A DNA stretch of 64,000 nucleotides from Brevundimonas sp. LM2 (lineage in GTDB: Bacteria > Pseudomonadota > Alphaproteobacteria > Caulobacterales > Caulobacteraceae), in contig NZ_CP019508.1 of the NCBI RefSeq assembly GCF_002002865.1, positions 2,708,501 to 2,772,500 of the forward strand. Direction: 5' to 3'. The position numbers and the translations under genes were made by a program. The notes under the pieces are model-generated. The model did not search any database, was not told the DNA's origin, and saw only the letters and a program-made list of their open reading frames with translations. Shown in pieces: positions 54,801 through 62,889 of the stretch; position 1 is the first letter of the stretch, and every line of letters begins with the position of its first letter.

Positions 54801-56540
54801 TTGCACGAGGGGGCCGCCGCCTTGTTCAGTTTCCGCAGCCGCGCCCATCTGGGGCCGACCCTTGCCCTGGTGCTGGCCGTCGTTTCGGGCGTTGTCGGCC
54901 CGGCCTTGGCCGGAGACGAGAGCGAGGAGGGTCGCCGCCTGACCCCCACGGCCCTCTCGAACGCCGACCGGCTGAGCTATACGGAGGCCTTCGACGCCCT
55001 GCGGCGCGGCGACCTGGCCCTGGCGCGCGAGTCGGCCCAACGGGCCGGTGACCGGGTTCTGATGGGACAGGTCGAGTTCGAACGCCTGTTCCACGCCGAC
55101 TATGCCGCCACCTATGACGAGCTGGCCGGCTGGCTGCAGGTCTATGCCGACCTGCCCAGCGCCCAGAGGGTCTATGCCCTGGCCATGCGCCGCCGCCCCG
55201 ACGGCGCAGAAGAGCCGCGACGTCCGGTCGGGACCTTCTTCAGCCGGACCTGGGACGCGGTGGCCGCCGGCGGCGGCAACTCGGAGGCCGACCCGGCCAA
55301 GGCCGCGCGCGTCGCCCTGAACCGCGACGACCTTCAGACGGCCCTGACCCTGGGCGAGCAGATCGGCGACTGGTGGACGGTCGGCCTCGCCGCCTGGCGG
55401 ACCGAGGACTACACCCGCGCCCTGTCTGCTTTTGAGCGGGTGGCCAACGATCCGACCGAGGACGCCTGGACCCGCGCCGGGGCGGGGGTCTGGTCGGCAC
55501 GGGCCGCCAGCCGCTCGGGCCGACAGGACCGGGTGCAGGAGTTCCTGACTTTGGCCGGGCGCTGGCCCGCCACCTTCTACGGCCAGATCGCCCTGCGGCA
55601 GCTTGGTCAGGAGCCGCCGGTCATGGGCGGCGGACCGGTGGCCTATGGCACCATGGTTCCGACGGTCGCCGTTTCGGACGAGCCCGCCGGGGTCAACCAG
55701 CGCGAGCTGGACACCTTCATCCAGAACGATCCCCGCGCCCGGCGGACCGTGGCCTTCTTCGAGGTCGGGCGCCGCGCCGATGCCCGGGACGAACTGCGCA
55801 ACGGCCTGCGCACGGCCACGGACAACACGCGACGCCTGTGGACCGGGCTGGCGAGGGTCCTGGCGCCCCGGATCATGGGATCGAACGGCGGTGACGTCAG
55901 CCGCATCGATGCCGCCGGCTATCCCATGCCCGAGATCGTCCCCGAGGGTGGCTGGACGCTGGAACGGTCGCTGGTCTATGCGATCGCGCGCAAGGAAAGC
56001 AGCTTCAACGCCGAGGCGCGCTCACCGGTGGGGGCCTATGGGCTGATGCAGGTGATGCCGGCCACGGCGGCCGAGATGACCGGCGAGCGCGACTTCATCG
56101 CCAACCCCCAGCGCCTGTTCCAGCCTTCGACCAACGTCCGTCTGGGACAGACCTATGTGAACCGCATGCTGGCGCGCCCGGAGTTCGAGGGCGACCTGCT
56201 GCGGGCGGTGTCCAGCTACAACGCCGGACCGGGTCCGATGCTGGGCGCGCTGCGCCGCCTGGGGCCGGGGGCCGATCCCCTGCTGCTGATCGAGACGATC
56301 GACGTGCCCCAGGCGCGCGAATATGTCGAAAAGGTCGTGGCCGCCTACTGGATCTATCAGCGCATGACGGGCGCACCGCTGAACACGCTGGACGCCGTGG
56401 CCGGGGGTCAGACCCTGATTCCGATCAGCCTGGACTACGTCGCGCCGCCGCCGATGCCGGCGCAACCGATGCCGGCCCAGCCGATGACGCTGGAGGCCAT
56501 CCTGGTGGCCTCGGCCGCCCAGCCGACCGGCACCCGCTGA
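54801..56540 (+). CDS. Soluble lytic murein transglycosylase
   Basis: 579 aa from the TTG at 54801 preceded by GGGGGA; a TTG at 54774 has no site. Signal peptide about 15-37 (ALVLAVVSGVVGPALA). A superhelical alpha domain (about 55-380) precedes the SLT catalytic domain with Glu in AIARKESSFNAEARSPVGAY, then GLMQVMPATAAEMT, FQPSTNVRLGQTYVNRML and AVSSYNAGPGPM. Slt70-type exo-lytic enzyme in the periplasm that cleaves peptidoglycan to 1,6-anhydro muropeptides. Confidence 0.94.
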   Translation: MHEGAAALFSFRSRAHLGPTLALVLAVVSGVVGPALAGDESEEGRRLTPTALSNADRLSYTEAFDALRRGDLALARESAQRAGDRVLMGQVEFERLFHADYAATYDELAGWLQVYADLPSAQRVYALAMRRRPDGAEEPRRPVGTFFSRTWDAVAAGGGNSEADPAKAARVALNRDDLQTALTLGEQIGDWWTVGLAAWRTEDYTRALSAFERVANDPTEDAWTRAGAGVWSARAASRSGRQDRVQEFLTLAGRWPATFYGQIALRQLGQEPPVMGGGPVAYGTMVPTVAVSDEPAGVNQRELDTFIQNDPRARRTVAFFEVGRRADARDELRNGLRTATDNTRRLWTGLARVLAPRIMGSNGGDVSRIDAAGYPMPEIVPEGGWTLERSLVYAIARKESSFNAEARSPVGAYGLMQVMPATAAEMTGERDFIANPQRLFQPSTNVRLGQTYVNRMLARPEFEGDLLRAVSSYNAGPGPMLGALRRLGPGADPLLLIETIDVPQAREYVEKVVAAYWIYQRMTGAPLNTLDAVAGGQTLIPISLDYVAPPPMPAQPMPAQPMTLEAILVASAAQPTGTR

Positions 56541-56553
56541 CGCCGCAGACGGC

Positions 56554-56688
56554 CTACAGCAGACTGGCGACCAGCGAGGCGCACAAGCAGCAACCGACCA
56601 GGATGAAGACGCCATAGCTCATCAGCGACGGGCGACGCGGACCGACCGGCGGGCTGGCGGGCTGAACGGTGGCGGGCGGGGCGGTCAT
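56554..56688 (-). CDS. Possible 44-aa single-helix membrane peptide
   Basis: MTAPPATVQPASPPVGPRRP is the first half, followed by MSYGVFILVGCCLCASLVAS, one hydrophobic helix rich in cysteine, then a TAG stop. Pro/Ala-rich cytoplasmic head plus helix is a common small-membrane-protein layout. There is no good ribosome site, so expression is doubtful. It lies in the gap between the transglycosylase and GST-like genes. Confidence 0.4.
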   Translation of the reverse strand: MTAPPATVQPASPPVGPRRPSLMSYGVFILVGCCLCASLVASLL

Positions 56689-56765
56689 GGCGGAGGTCTC
56701 GTTGCGCGACGGAAGATAGCAGCGTTCACTTAAGGCCGGGTTCGCGGGTCTCGTTAATGGGGCGC

Positions 56766-57434
56766 TTAAGGCAGCTTCGTGACCGCCTCGTCTGACCAGG
56801 CCAGGAAATCCGGCTGCCGCAGCAGTTCCGCCACATATGTTGCAGCGGTGCCATCATCTCCGTAGTCGGCGAGGTCGAACTGATAGTGGCGGAACCGCGC
56901 GGCGACGGGGGTCAGAAAGGCGTCGGCCATCGACCAGGCTCCGAACAGGTAGGGGCCCCCGCCGCCGAACCGCGCCCGCATCGTCCGCATGATCTCGACC
57001 AGGCGGCGGACATCGCGCGCGACGGCGTCCGAGGTCGGCGTCGGTGCGCGGTCCGGTCCGACCAGGGTGTGAACCACCCCGGCGGCGTCCGGGCCCATGC
57101 TGCACTGGGTCCGCAGCGCCGTGAACGAGCCGTGCATCTCGCAGGTCACCGACCGGGCCAGCCAGCGCGCGTGCGCGTCGGCGGGCCACAGACCGGCGTC
57201 GGGATACCGCTCGGACGCCCAGACCGAGATCGCCATCGAGTCCCAGATCGTCTCGCCCTCGACCTTGAGCACCGGCACCTGTCCCGTCGGCGAATGCTCG
57301 GCCAGCAGACGCGCCGAGTCGGGGCCGTAGAGCGGGATCTCGGTCGTGGTGAAGTCCGCCCCGCAGCGCTTCAGCACTAGCCAGGGCCGCAGCGACCAGG
57401 TCGAGAAGGCCATGTTGCCGACGATCAGTTCCAC
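56766..57434 (-). CDS. Glutathione S-transferase-like protein
   Basis: 222 aa. Thioredoxin-like N-domain with IVGNMAFSTWSLRPWLVLK (Ser as likely catalytic residue), GQVPVLKVEG and WDSMAISVWASERYPD. The helical C-domain contains FGAWSMADAFLTPVAARF. The start is a GTG at 57434 with AGGAGG seven bases upstream; the ATG at 57512 is too far. Substrate unknown. Divergent from purB. Confidence 0.92.
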   Translation of the reverse strand: MELIVGNMAFSTWSLRPWLVLKRCGADFTTTEIPLYGPDSARLLAEHSPTGQVPVLKVEGETIWDSMAISVWASERYPDAGLWPADAHARWLARSVTCEMHGSFTALRTQCSMGPDAAGVVHTLVGPDRAPTPTSDAVARDVRRLVEIMRTMRARFGGGGPYLFGAWSMADAFLTPVAARFRHYQFDLADYGDDGTAATYVAELLRQPDFLAWSDEAVTKLP

Positions 57435-57588
57435 GCACGCCTCCTCTTGAGTCGGCGCAGGGTGCGCCCCAGCCATGGCCGAGGTCGAGGGGGAGCCCCC
57501 TTGTGGACGCATAAGCCAGGATCATGCGGACACGACGTCCGGTCTGCCGCCTTGACTCCGCCGGGCCATGGACCGACACGCACGGCCC

Positions 57589-58896
57589 ATGATCACCCGC
57601 TATTCCCGCCCCGAAGCCGTCGCCCTGTGGTCCAACGAGACCAAATACAAGATCTGGTTCGAGATCGAGGCCCATGCCGCCACCAAGATGGCCGAGCTGG
57701 GCGTCATCCCGACCGAGGCCGCCGAGGCCATCTGGGCCAAGGGCGAGCACGCGGCCTGGGACAGCGACCGGATCGACGAGATCGAGCGGACGACCAAGCA
57801 CGACGTCATCGCCTTCCTGACCCACGTGTCGGAGACGGTCGGCGAGGAGGCCCGCTTCCTGCACCAGGGGATGACCTCCTCCGACGTGCTGGACACCTGT
57901 TTCGCCGTGCAGCTGGCGCGGGCGTCGGACCTGCTGATCGCCGGGGTCGACCGGGTGCTGGCGGCGCTCGAGGCGCGGGCCAAGGAGCACAAATACACCC
58001 CGACCGTCGGCCGTTCGCACGGCATCCACGCCGAGCCGGTGACCTTCGGCCTGAAGCTGGCCGGCTATCACGCCGAGTTCCAGCGGGCGCGCCGCCGTCT
58101 GGTCACCGCCAAGGACGAGATCGCCACCTGCGCCATCTCCGGGGCCGTGGGCACCTTCGCCAACGTCGATCCGGCGGTGGAGGAATACGTCGCGGAAAAG
58201 ATGGGCCTGCAGGTCGAGCCGGTCTCGACCCAGGTCATCCCACGCGATCGCCACGCCGCCTTCTTCGCCGCCCTGGGCGTGGTCGCCTCGTCGATCGAGC
58301 GGCTGGCGGTCGAGATCCGCCACCTGCAGCGCACCGAGGTGCTGGAGGCCGAGGAGTTCTTCGACAAGGGCCAGAAGGGCTCGTCGGCCATGCCGCACAA
58401 GCGCAATCCGATCCTGACCGAGAACCTGACCGGCCTGGCCCGTCTGGTCCGCTCGGCCGTGACTCCGGCGATGGAGAACGTCGCCCTGTGGCACGAGCGG
58501 GACATCAGCCATTCCTCGGTCGAGCGCGGCATCGGGCCGGACGCCACCGTCCACCTGGACTTCGCCCTGAACCGCCTGGCCGGGGTGATCGAGCGACTGC
58601 TGGTCTATCCGGACAACATGCAGAAGAACCTGGATAAGCTCGGCGGCCTAGTCCACTCGCAGCGCGTTCTGCTGGCCCTGACCCAGCTGGGTCAGTCGCG
58701 CGAGGACAGCTACGCGGCGGTCCAGCGCAATGCGATGAAGGTCTGGCGCGGCGAGGGCAATTTCCTCGACTTCCTGAAGGAAGACCCGGAGGTCATCGTG
58801 CCGGACGCCGAACTGGAGGCCCTGTTCGACCTCGGCTACCACACCAAACACGTGGACACCGTTTTCGCCCGCGTGTTCGGCCCGGCCCAGACCTGA
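57589..58896 (+). CDS. purB: Adenylosuccinate lyase
   Basis: 435-aa fumarase-superfamily enzyme that acts twice in purine synthesis, cleaving SAICAR and adenylosuccinate. Signature KGSSAMPHKRNPILTENL (about 268), THVSETVGEEARFLHQGMTS-like N-terminal motif with MTSSDVLDTC, VGRSHGIHAEP with the catalytic His, and ERDISHSSVERGIGPDA. Start ATG 57589 is preferred over ATG 57568, but neither has a clear ribosome site. purC and purS follow about 2 kb downstream. Confidence 0.96.
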   Translation: MITRYSRPEAVALWSNETKYKIWFEIEAHAATKMAELGVIPTEAAEAIWAKGEHAAWDSDRIDEIERTTKHDVIAFLTHVSETVGEEARFLHQGMTSSDVLDTCFAVQLARASDLLIAGVDRVLAALEARAKEHKYTPTVGRSHGIHAEPVTFGLKLAGYHAEFQRARRRLVTAKDEIATCAISGAVGTFANVDPAVEEYVAEKMGLQVEPVSTQVIPRDRHAAFFAALGVVASSIERLAVEIRHLQRTEVLEAEEFFDKGQKGSSAMPHKRNPILTENLTGLARLVRSAVTPAMENVALWHERDISHSSVERGIGPDATVHLDFALNRLAGVIERLLVYPDNMQKNLDKLGGLVHSQRVLLALTQLGQSREDSYAAVQRNAMKVWRGEGNFLDFLKEDPEVIVPDAELEALFDLGYHTKHVDTVFARVFGPAQT

Positions 58897-58903
58897 TCGC
58901 GCG

Positions 58904-59392
58904 GTGACCAAGCGGGCCTTCGCCCCGGTCGTCGATGCCCGCACCCGGCTGCTGATCCTGGGGAGTTTGCCCGGCGATGCCTCGCTGGCGGCTCAGGAAT
59001 ATTATGCGCACCCACAGAACGCCTTCTGGCGGCTGGTCGGGCGGGTCGTGGCCGTGGATCTGGTCGGCCTGCCCTACCCTGAGCGTCTGGCCGCCCTGCG
59101 GATGGCGAGGGTCGGGCTGTGGGATGTCATCGTCAGCGGCGAGCGGCGCGGCAGTCTGGACGCCGCCATCCGACGGGCCGAGGCGGCCGACCTGCTCGCC
59201 CTGGTCGCCACCCTGCCGGAGCTCCGCGCCATCGCCTTCAACGGGGCCCTGGCGGCCCGCACCGGGCGGCGTCTGCTGGGTGAAGACTGCGGACTGACCG
59301 TGATCGACCTGCCCTCTTCGAGCCCCGCTCATGCCCGGCCGTTCGCGACCAAGGCCGACGTCTGGGACCAGCTTTCGATCACGCTGCGGTAA
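58904..59392 (+). CDS. UDG-superfamily DNA glycosylase (hypoxanthine/Mug-like)
   Basis: 162 aa. Motif 1 GSLPGDASLAAQEYYAHPQN with NAFWRL behind it and motif 2 LPSSSPAHARPF resemble the family 6 hypoxanthine-DNA glycosylases. Asn in HPQNAFW and the Ser-rich loop LPSSSPAHA are the expected active-site positions. A GTG start eight bases after the purB stop is used. Removes deaminated bases in family members. Confidence 0.85.
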   Translation: MTKRAFAPVVDARTRLLILGSLPGDASLAAQEYYAHPQNAFWRLVGRVVAVDLVGLPYPERLAALRMARVGLWDVIVSGERRGSLDAAIRRAEAADLLALVATLPELRAIAFNGALAARTGRRLLGEDCGLTVIDLPSSSPAHARPFATKADVWDQLSITLR

Positions 59393-59497
59393 CCTGTCGC
59401 GCCGCGAAACGTGATCGCGGAGGCATCCTTTATGTGCGTCAGCCGTCTTTGTCTGAGGCGCCGCGTCTCAAGCGGTGGTCCCACAGGAGAAGACGCC

Positions 59498-60115
59498 ATG
59501 AACACCCGCATCCTCACCCTTACCGTCGCCTCGGCCGCCCTGCTGGGCCTGGCCGCCTGCAACAGCGGTGCCGAGACCGAGGCACCCGCCGCCCCCGCCA
59601 CCGAAACGGCCGCCATGGCCCCCGCCACCACCGACCCCGTCGTCGGCGGAGCCTCGATGAGCCCCAACGACACGATCGTGACCAATGCCGCCAAGGCCTC
59701 GAACCTGACCACCCTGGTCAGCGCCGTCCAGGCCGCCGGCCTGGCCGAGACCCTTTCGGGCACCGGTCCGTTCACGGTGTTCGCGCCCGACAACGCCGCG
59801 TTCGAGAAGATCCCGGTCGCCACGCGCGAAAGCCTGATGGCCCCGGCCGGTAAGGCCGATCTGACCGAGATCCTGACCTATCACGTGGTTCCGGGTCGTC
59901 TGACCGCGGCCGACCTGGCCACCCAGGCCCAGGCCAACAACGGCAAGGTCGAACTGACCACCGTCGAGGGCGACGCGCTGACGGTCGCCGTCAACGCGGA
60001 CGGTTCGGTCACCCTGACCGACGAAAAGGGCGGCACGTCGCGCGTCACCCAAGCCGACGTCCTGCAGTCGAACGGCGTCGTCCATGTCATCGACACCGTC
60101 GTGATGCCGGGCTGA
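59498..60115 (+). CDS. Fasciclin (FAS1) domain lipoprotein
   Basis: 205 aa. Lipobox LAAC (MNTRILTLTVASAALLGLAA), then an Ala/Pro/Thr linker and one FAS1 domain from about 60: TLVSAVQAAGLAETLSGTG, FTVFAPDNAAFEKIPVATR, ILTYHVVPGRLTAADLATQ and NGVVHVIDTVVMPG. AGGAG precedes the ATG at 59498. FAS1 proteins mediate adhesion or surface interactions; partner unknown. Confidence 0.94.
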   Translation: MNTRILTLTVASAALLGLAACNSGAETEAPAAPATETAAMAPATTDPVVGGASMSPNDTIVTNAAKASNLTTLVSAVQAAGLAETLSGTGPFTVFAPDNAAFEKIPVATRESLMAPAGKADLTEILTYHVVPGRLTAADLATQAQANNGKVELTTVEGDALTVAVNADGSVTLTDEKGGTSRVTQADVLQSNGVVHVIDTVVMPG

Positions 60116-60212
60116 TTTTAAGGTGAACCTTTTGCGTGGTCCCGCATTTGGATGGGGCGCTCAACACGCAAAACCGTCGGGTGAGGCTATTCCCCCCAGC
60201 CCCCGATAAGGA

Positions 60213-60245
60213 AGGGCCGCAGTTCCCCCACTGCGGCCCTTTTCC
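60213..60245 (+). terminator. Bidirectional intrinsic terminator between convergent genes
   Basis: Perfect 11-bp stem AGGGCCGCAGT/ACTGCGGCCCT with a six-base loop, followed by TTTTCC on the plus strand and, read backward, by CTTCCTT. It serves the fasciclin gene and the convergent zeta inhibitor gene. Confidence 0.85.
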
Positions 60246-60250
60246 TTTGC

Positions 60251-60574
60251 CTAATCGCCGGCGCGAACCTGGTCGCGGGCCATCGAGGCCAGCTCGTCCA
60301 TCTTGGAGCGGATCTCGCCCTCGGACACGGTCAGACCGGAGCCCTTGAAATCACCCGCCACCTTGCGGAACACGTCTTCCTCGCCCGGCTGCTCGAAATC
60401 GGCGCGGACCACGGCCTTGGCATAGTCCTCCGAGGACTCGGCGCTGAGGCCCATCTTTTCGGCCGCCCACAGACCCAGCAGCTTGTTGCGGCGGGCCATG
60501 GCGCGGAATTCCTGGTCCTGATCGAGGGCGAACTTGGACTCGAAGCCCTTTTCCCGATCGTTGAAGGTCGTCAT
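60251..60574 (-). CDS. F1-ATPase inhibitor zeta subunit (DUF1476)
   Basis: 107 aa: FNDREKGFESKFALDQDQEF, ARRNKLLGLWAAEKMGL, DYAKAVVRADFEQPGEEDVF and KMDELASMARDQV. Matches the alphaproteobacterial zeta subunit, which inserts its N-terminal helix into F1 and blocks ATP hydrolysis. The gene is outside an atp operon, as usual for this family. Convergent with the fasciclin gene. Confidence 0.93.
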   Translation of the reverse strand: MTTFNDREKGFESKFALDQDQEFRAMARRNKLLGLWAAEKMGLSAESSEDYAKAVVRADFEQPGEEDVFRKVAGDFKGSGLTVSEGEIRSKMDELASMARDQVRAGD

Positions 60575-60878
60575 CAGTCGTCAATCGCTCCGTCGCGGGA
60601 TGAGTGGGGGTGGCCCGCATGGGTGATCTACAGCCGCCCCGGGTTCGGACGCAACGGCTATCGCCTCGCATGGGTGGTGAACGGAGAGCCCGGCCTTGCC
60701 GACTCGCCCCTCGCTCCGGGGGGATCCCTCGGCCGTTTGTGTCGCATGTCGATTTCCTCTATGGGACGGACGACCAAATCCCAGCTTCGCTTGAGACCGA
60801 ATCGCGCCGCCCAGACGTCCCTCTGGCAGCGTGATTGGCGTTTCCGGCGACGCCCAAATCCCGTCAGGGACCGAGACA
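60575..60878. other. Intergenic region between the zeta inhibitor and purC
   Basis: About 300 bases with no supported gene. It must hold two divergent promoters. No PurR-type box, riboswitch or repeat was recognised. Confidence 0.5.
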
Positions 60879-61637
60879 ATGAATTCGAAGCGCAAGAAGA
60901 TCTACGAAGGCAAGGCCAAGATCCTGTACGAGGGGCCCGAGCCGGGCACCCTGATCCAGTATTTCAAGGACGACGCCACCGCCTTCAACGCCCAGAAGAA
61001 GGCGACGCTGGAAGGCAAGGGCGTCATCAACAACCGCATCAGCGAGTTCGTGATGACACGTCTGAACGGGATCGGCGTCACCAACCACTTCATCAAGCGA
61101 CTGAACCTTCGCGAGCAGCTGATCCGCGAAGTCGAGATCATCCCGCTGGAGGTGGTGTGCCGCAACATCGTCGCGGGATCCCTGGCCACGCGCCTGGGCC
61201 AGGAAGAGGGCACACCCCTGCCCCGCTCGATCATCGAATTCTACTACAAGAAGGATGAGCTCAACGACCCGATGGTGACCGAAGAGCACATCACCGCCTT
61301 CAACTGGGCCTCGACCCAGGAGATCGACGACATCCTGGCCACGACCGTGCGGGTCAACGACTATTTGTGCGGCATGTTCGGCGCCGTCGGCATCACCCTG
61401 GTGGACTTCAAGATCGAGTTCGGCCGCATCTGGGAGAACGACTTCAGCCGCGTCATCCTGGCCGACGAGATCAGCCCCGACAGCTGCCGGCTGTGGGACA
61501 CCGCCACGGGCGAGAAGATGGACAAGGACCGGTTCCGCCGCGACCTGGGCCAGGTGATCGAGAACTATGCCGAGGTCGCGCGTCGCCTGGGCATCATGAA
61601 GGACATGCCGACCGTGATTCAGGGCGGCCTGCACTGA
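60879..61637 (+). CDS. purC: Phosphoribosylaminoimidazole-succinocarboxamide synthase
   Basis: 252-aa SAICAR synthase. Motifs are [76 protein letters not shown] and [13 protein letters not shown]. Start ATG 60879 after AGGGA. Its stop overlaps the next ATG (TGATG sharing A), and the gene is followed by a VapD-like module and purS. Confidence 0.97.
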   Translation: MNSKRKKIYEGKAKILYEGPEPGTLIQYFKDDATAFNAQKKATLEGKGVINNRISEFVMTRLNGIGVTNHFIKRLNLREQLIREVEIIPLEVVCRNIVAGSLATRLGQEEGTPLPRSIIEFYYKKDELNDPMVTEEHITAFNWASTQEIDDILATTVRVNDYLCGMFGAVGITLVDFKIEFGRIWENDFSRVILADEISPDSCRLWDTATGEKMDKDRFRRDLGQVIENYAEVARRLGIMKDMPTVIQGGLH

Positions 61638-61852
61638 TGGCGAGCGGGACGGTGGGAATGGAAGAAGAGGCCGTCGGCTTTCGCCGGCCGGTCGACCTGA
61701 CGACGTCTAGCCGTTTCCGCCGCATCGCCGGCATCGGTCCCGTCTATGAAGTCCTATCCATTCAGGGCGAAGTCGTCCGCGCGCGGAAGGTCGACGAGGA
61801 CGATGTGTTCGAGTTCGCCCTCGCCGACGTTGAGAGCGATCCCGTCGCCTGA
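61637..61852 (+). CDS. 71-aa protein between purC and VapD, possible partner of VapD
   Basis: 71 aa: after a short acidic head comes RFRRIAGIGPVYEVLSIQGE and KVDEDDVFEFALADVESDP, a small all-beta-like pattern resembling DUF5397 proteins (resemblance judged by eye). The ATG overlaps the purC stop and its stop shares one base with the VapD start, so it is translated with both. An antitoxin-like role is suggested only by position. Met8 is another possible start. Confidence 0.7.
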   Translation: MASGTVGMEEEAVGFRRPVDLTTSSRFRRIAGIGPVYEVLSIQGEVVRARKVDEDDVFEFALADVESDPVA

Positions 61853-62136
61853 TGTTCGCGATCGCTTTGGATCTGGACTGGCACCAGACGGCGCTGCTGC
61901 ACCTGAAAAGCCTGAGGGAGGCCTATCGCGATGTCGAACGTACGGTGGGGCGCTACGGCTTCCATCGCGTTCAGCAGAGCGTGTATGTGACCGAGGAAGG
62001 CGATCTGACCAATCTGTTCGCGGCAATGTCGGCCCTCAAGGCCATGCCGTGGTTTCCCGAGTGCGTTACCGACATCCGAGGCTTCCGGGTCGAGGACTGG
62101 TCCGATTTCACACCCCTAATGAAGAGCAATCGATGA
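61852..62136 (+). CDS. VapD-like protein (Cas2-type ferredoxin fold)
   Basis: 94 aa: MFAIALDLDWHQTALLHLKS, AYRDVERTVGRYGFHRVQQS, VYVTEEGDLTNLFAAMSALK and WFPECVTDIRGFRVEDWSDF. The N-terminal strand with Asp7/Asp9 and the aromatic SVYVT strand match VapD, an RNase related in fold to Cas2. Start and stop overlap the neighbours (shared A; ATGA with purS). There is no CRISPR array here. A VapD copy inside a purine gene run is not standard. Confidence 0.85.
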   Translation: MFAIALDLDWHQTALLHLKSLREAYRDVERTVGRYGFHRVQQSVYVTEEGDLTNLFAAMSALKAMPWFPECVTDIRGFRVEDWSDFTPLMKSNR

Positions 62137-62366
62137 AAGTCCGCGTCCACATATTCCTTAAGCCCGGCGTTCTGGACGTCCAGGGCAAGGCCGTCGAAGG
62201 CGCTCTGAAAGGCCTGGGCTGGACCGGCGTGTCCAATGCCCGGGTCGGCAAGTTGATCGAACTGGACCTGGAGGGCGTGGAGGATCCCGCCGCCGAGGCC
62301 AAGAAGATGTGCGAGAGCCTGCTGGCCAATACGGTGATCGAAAGCTACCGGGTCGAGCTGGCCTGA
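62133..62366 (+). CDS. purS: Phosphoribosylformylglycinamidine synthase subunit PurS
   Basis: 77 aa: MKVRVHIFLKPGVLDVQGKA, VEGALKGLGWTGVSNARVGK, IELDLEGVEDPAAEAKKMCE and LLANTVIESYRVEL. PurS is the small subunit of the PurLQS FGAM synthase. The ATG overlaps the VapD stop. purQ and purL do not follow; a PEBP-family gene comes next, so they must be elsewhere. Confidence 0.95.
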   Translation: MKVRVHIFLKPGVLDVQGKAVEGALKGLGWTGVSNARVGKLIELDLEGVEDPAAEAKKMCESLLANTVIESYRVELA

Positions 62367-62421
62367 GGGCGCAACCGCCGCAGTGGGCTGTCGTTTCGGA
62401 TCCAACCCCAGAGGAGCCAAC

Positions 62422-62886
62422 ATGACCTTCACCCTGACCTCGAACGCCTTCAGCGACGGCGACACCCTGCCGGACGCCCACGTCCAGGCCCTGGGCAACA
62501 CCTCACCGCATCTGGCCTGGTCCGGCGCGCCCGAGGGAACCCGGTCCTTCGCCATCACCGTGTTCGACCCGGATGCGCCGACGGGTTCGGGCTTCTGGCA
62601 CTGGACCGTGGCCAATATCCCGGCCGAGGTCAGCGAAATCCTCGCCGGCGGTCCCGTGCCGGCCGGGGCGGTCGAGGGTCGGACCGATTATGGCGAGCCC
62701 GGCTTCGGCGGGGCCGCCCCGCCGCCCGGCCACGGGCCCCACCGCTATGTCTTCACCGTCTTCGCCGTCGATACCGACCGGCTGGAGGTCACGTCCGAGG
62801 ACTCGGGGGCCAAATACGGCTTCAACCTGTTCTTCCACACCCTGGCCAAGGCCTCGATCACCGCGACCTACGAGAACAAGGGCTGA
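62422..62886 (+). CDS. YbhB/YbcL-family (PEBP-like) protein
   Basis: 154 aa with LTSNAFSDGDTLPDAHVQAL, SPHLAWSGAPEGTRSFAITV, DPDAPTGSGFWHWTVANIPA, PPPGHGPHRYVFTVFAVDTD and FFHTLAKASITATYENKG. The DPDAP and HPHRY-like GPHRY motifs shape the ligand pocket. Bacterial members have unknown ligands. ATG 62422 follows AGAGGAG. Confidence 0.92.
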   Translation: MTFTLTSNAFSDGDTLPDAHVQALGNTSPHLAWSGAPEGTRSFAITVFDPDAPTGSGFWHWTVANIPAEVSEILAGGPVPAGAVEGRTDYGEPGFGGAAPPPGHGPHRYVFTVFAVDTDRLEVTSEDSGAKYGFNLFFHTLAKASITATYENKG

Positions 62887-62889
62887 GGC

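Noticed and set aside
56701..56775. CtrA box near TTAATGGGGCGCTTAAG
   Set aside because: Half-sites are eight, not seven, bases apart and face the 3' end of a minus-strand gene.
61852..62136. CRISPR-associated Cas2
   Set aside because: The fold is shared, but no repeat array or other cas gene is near; VapD features fit better.
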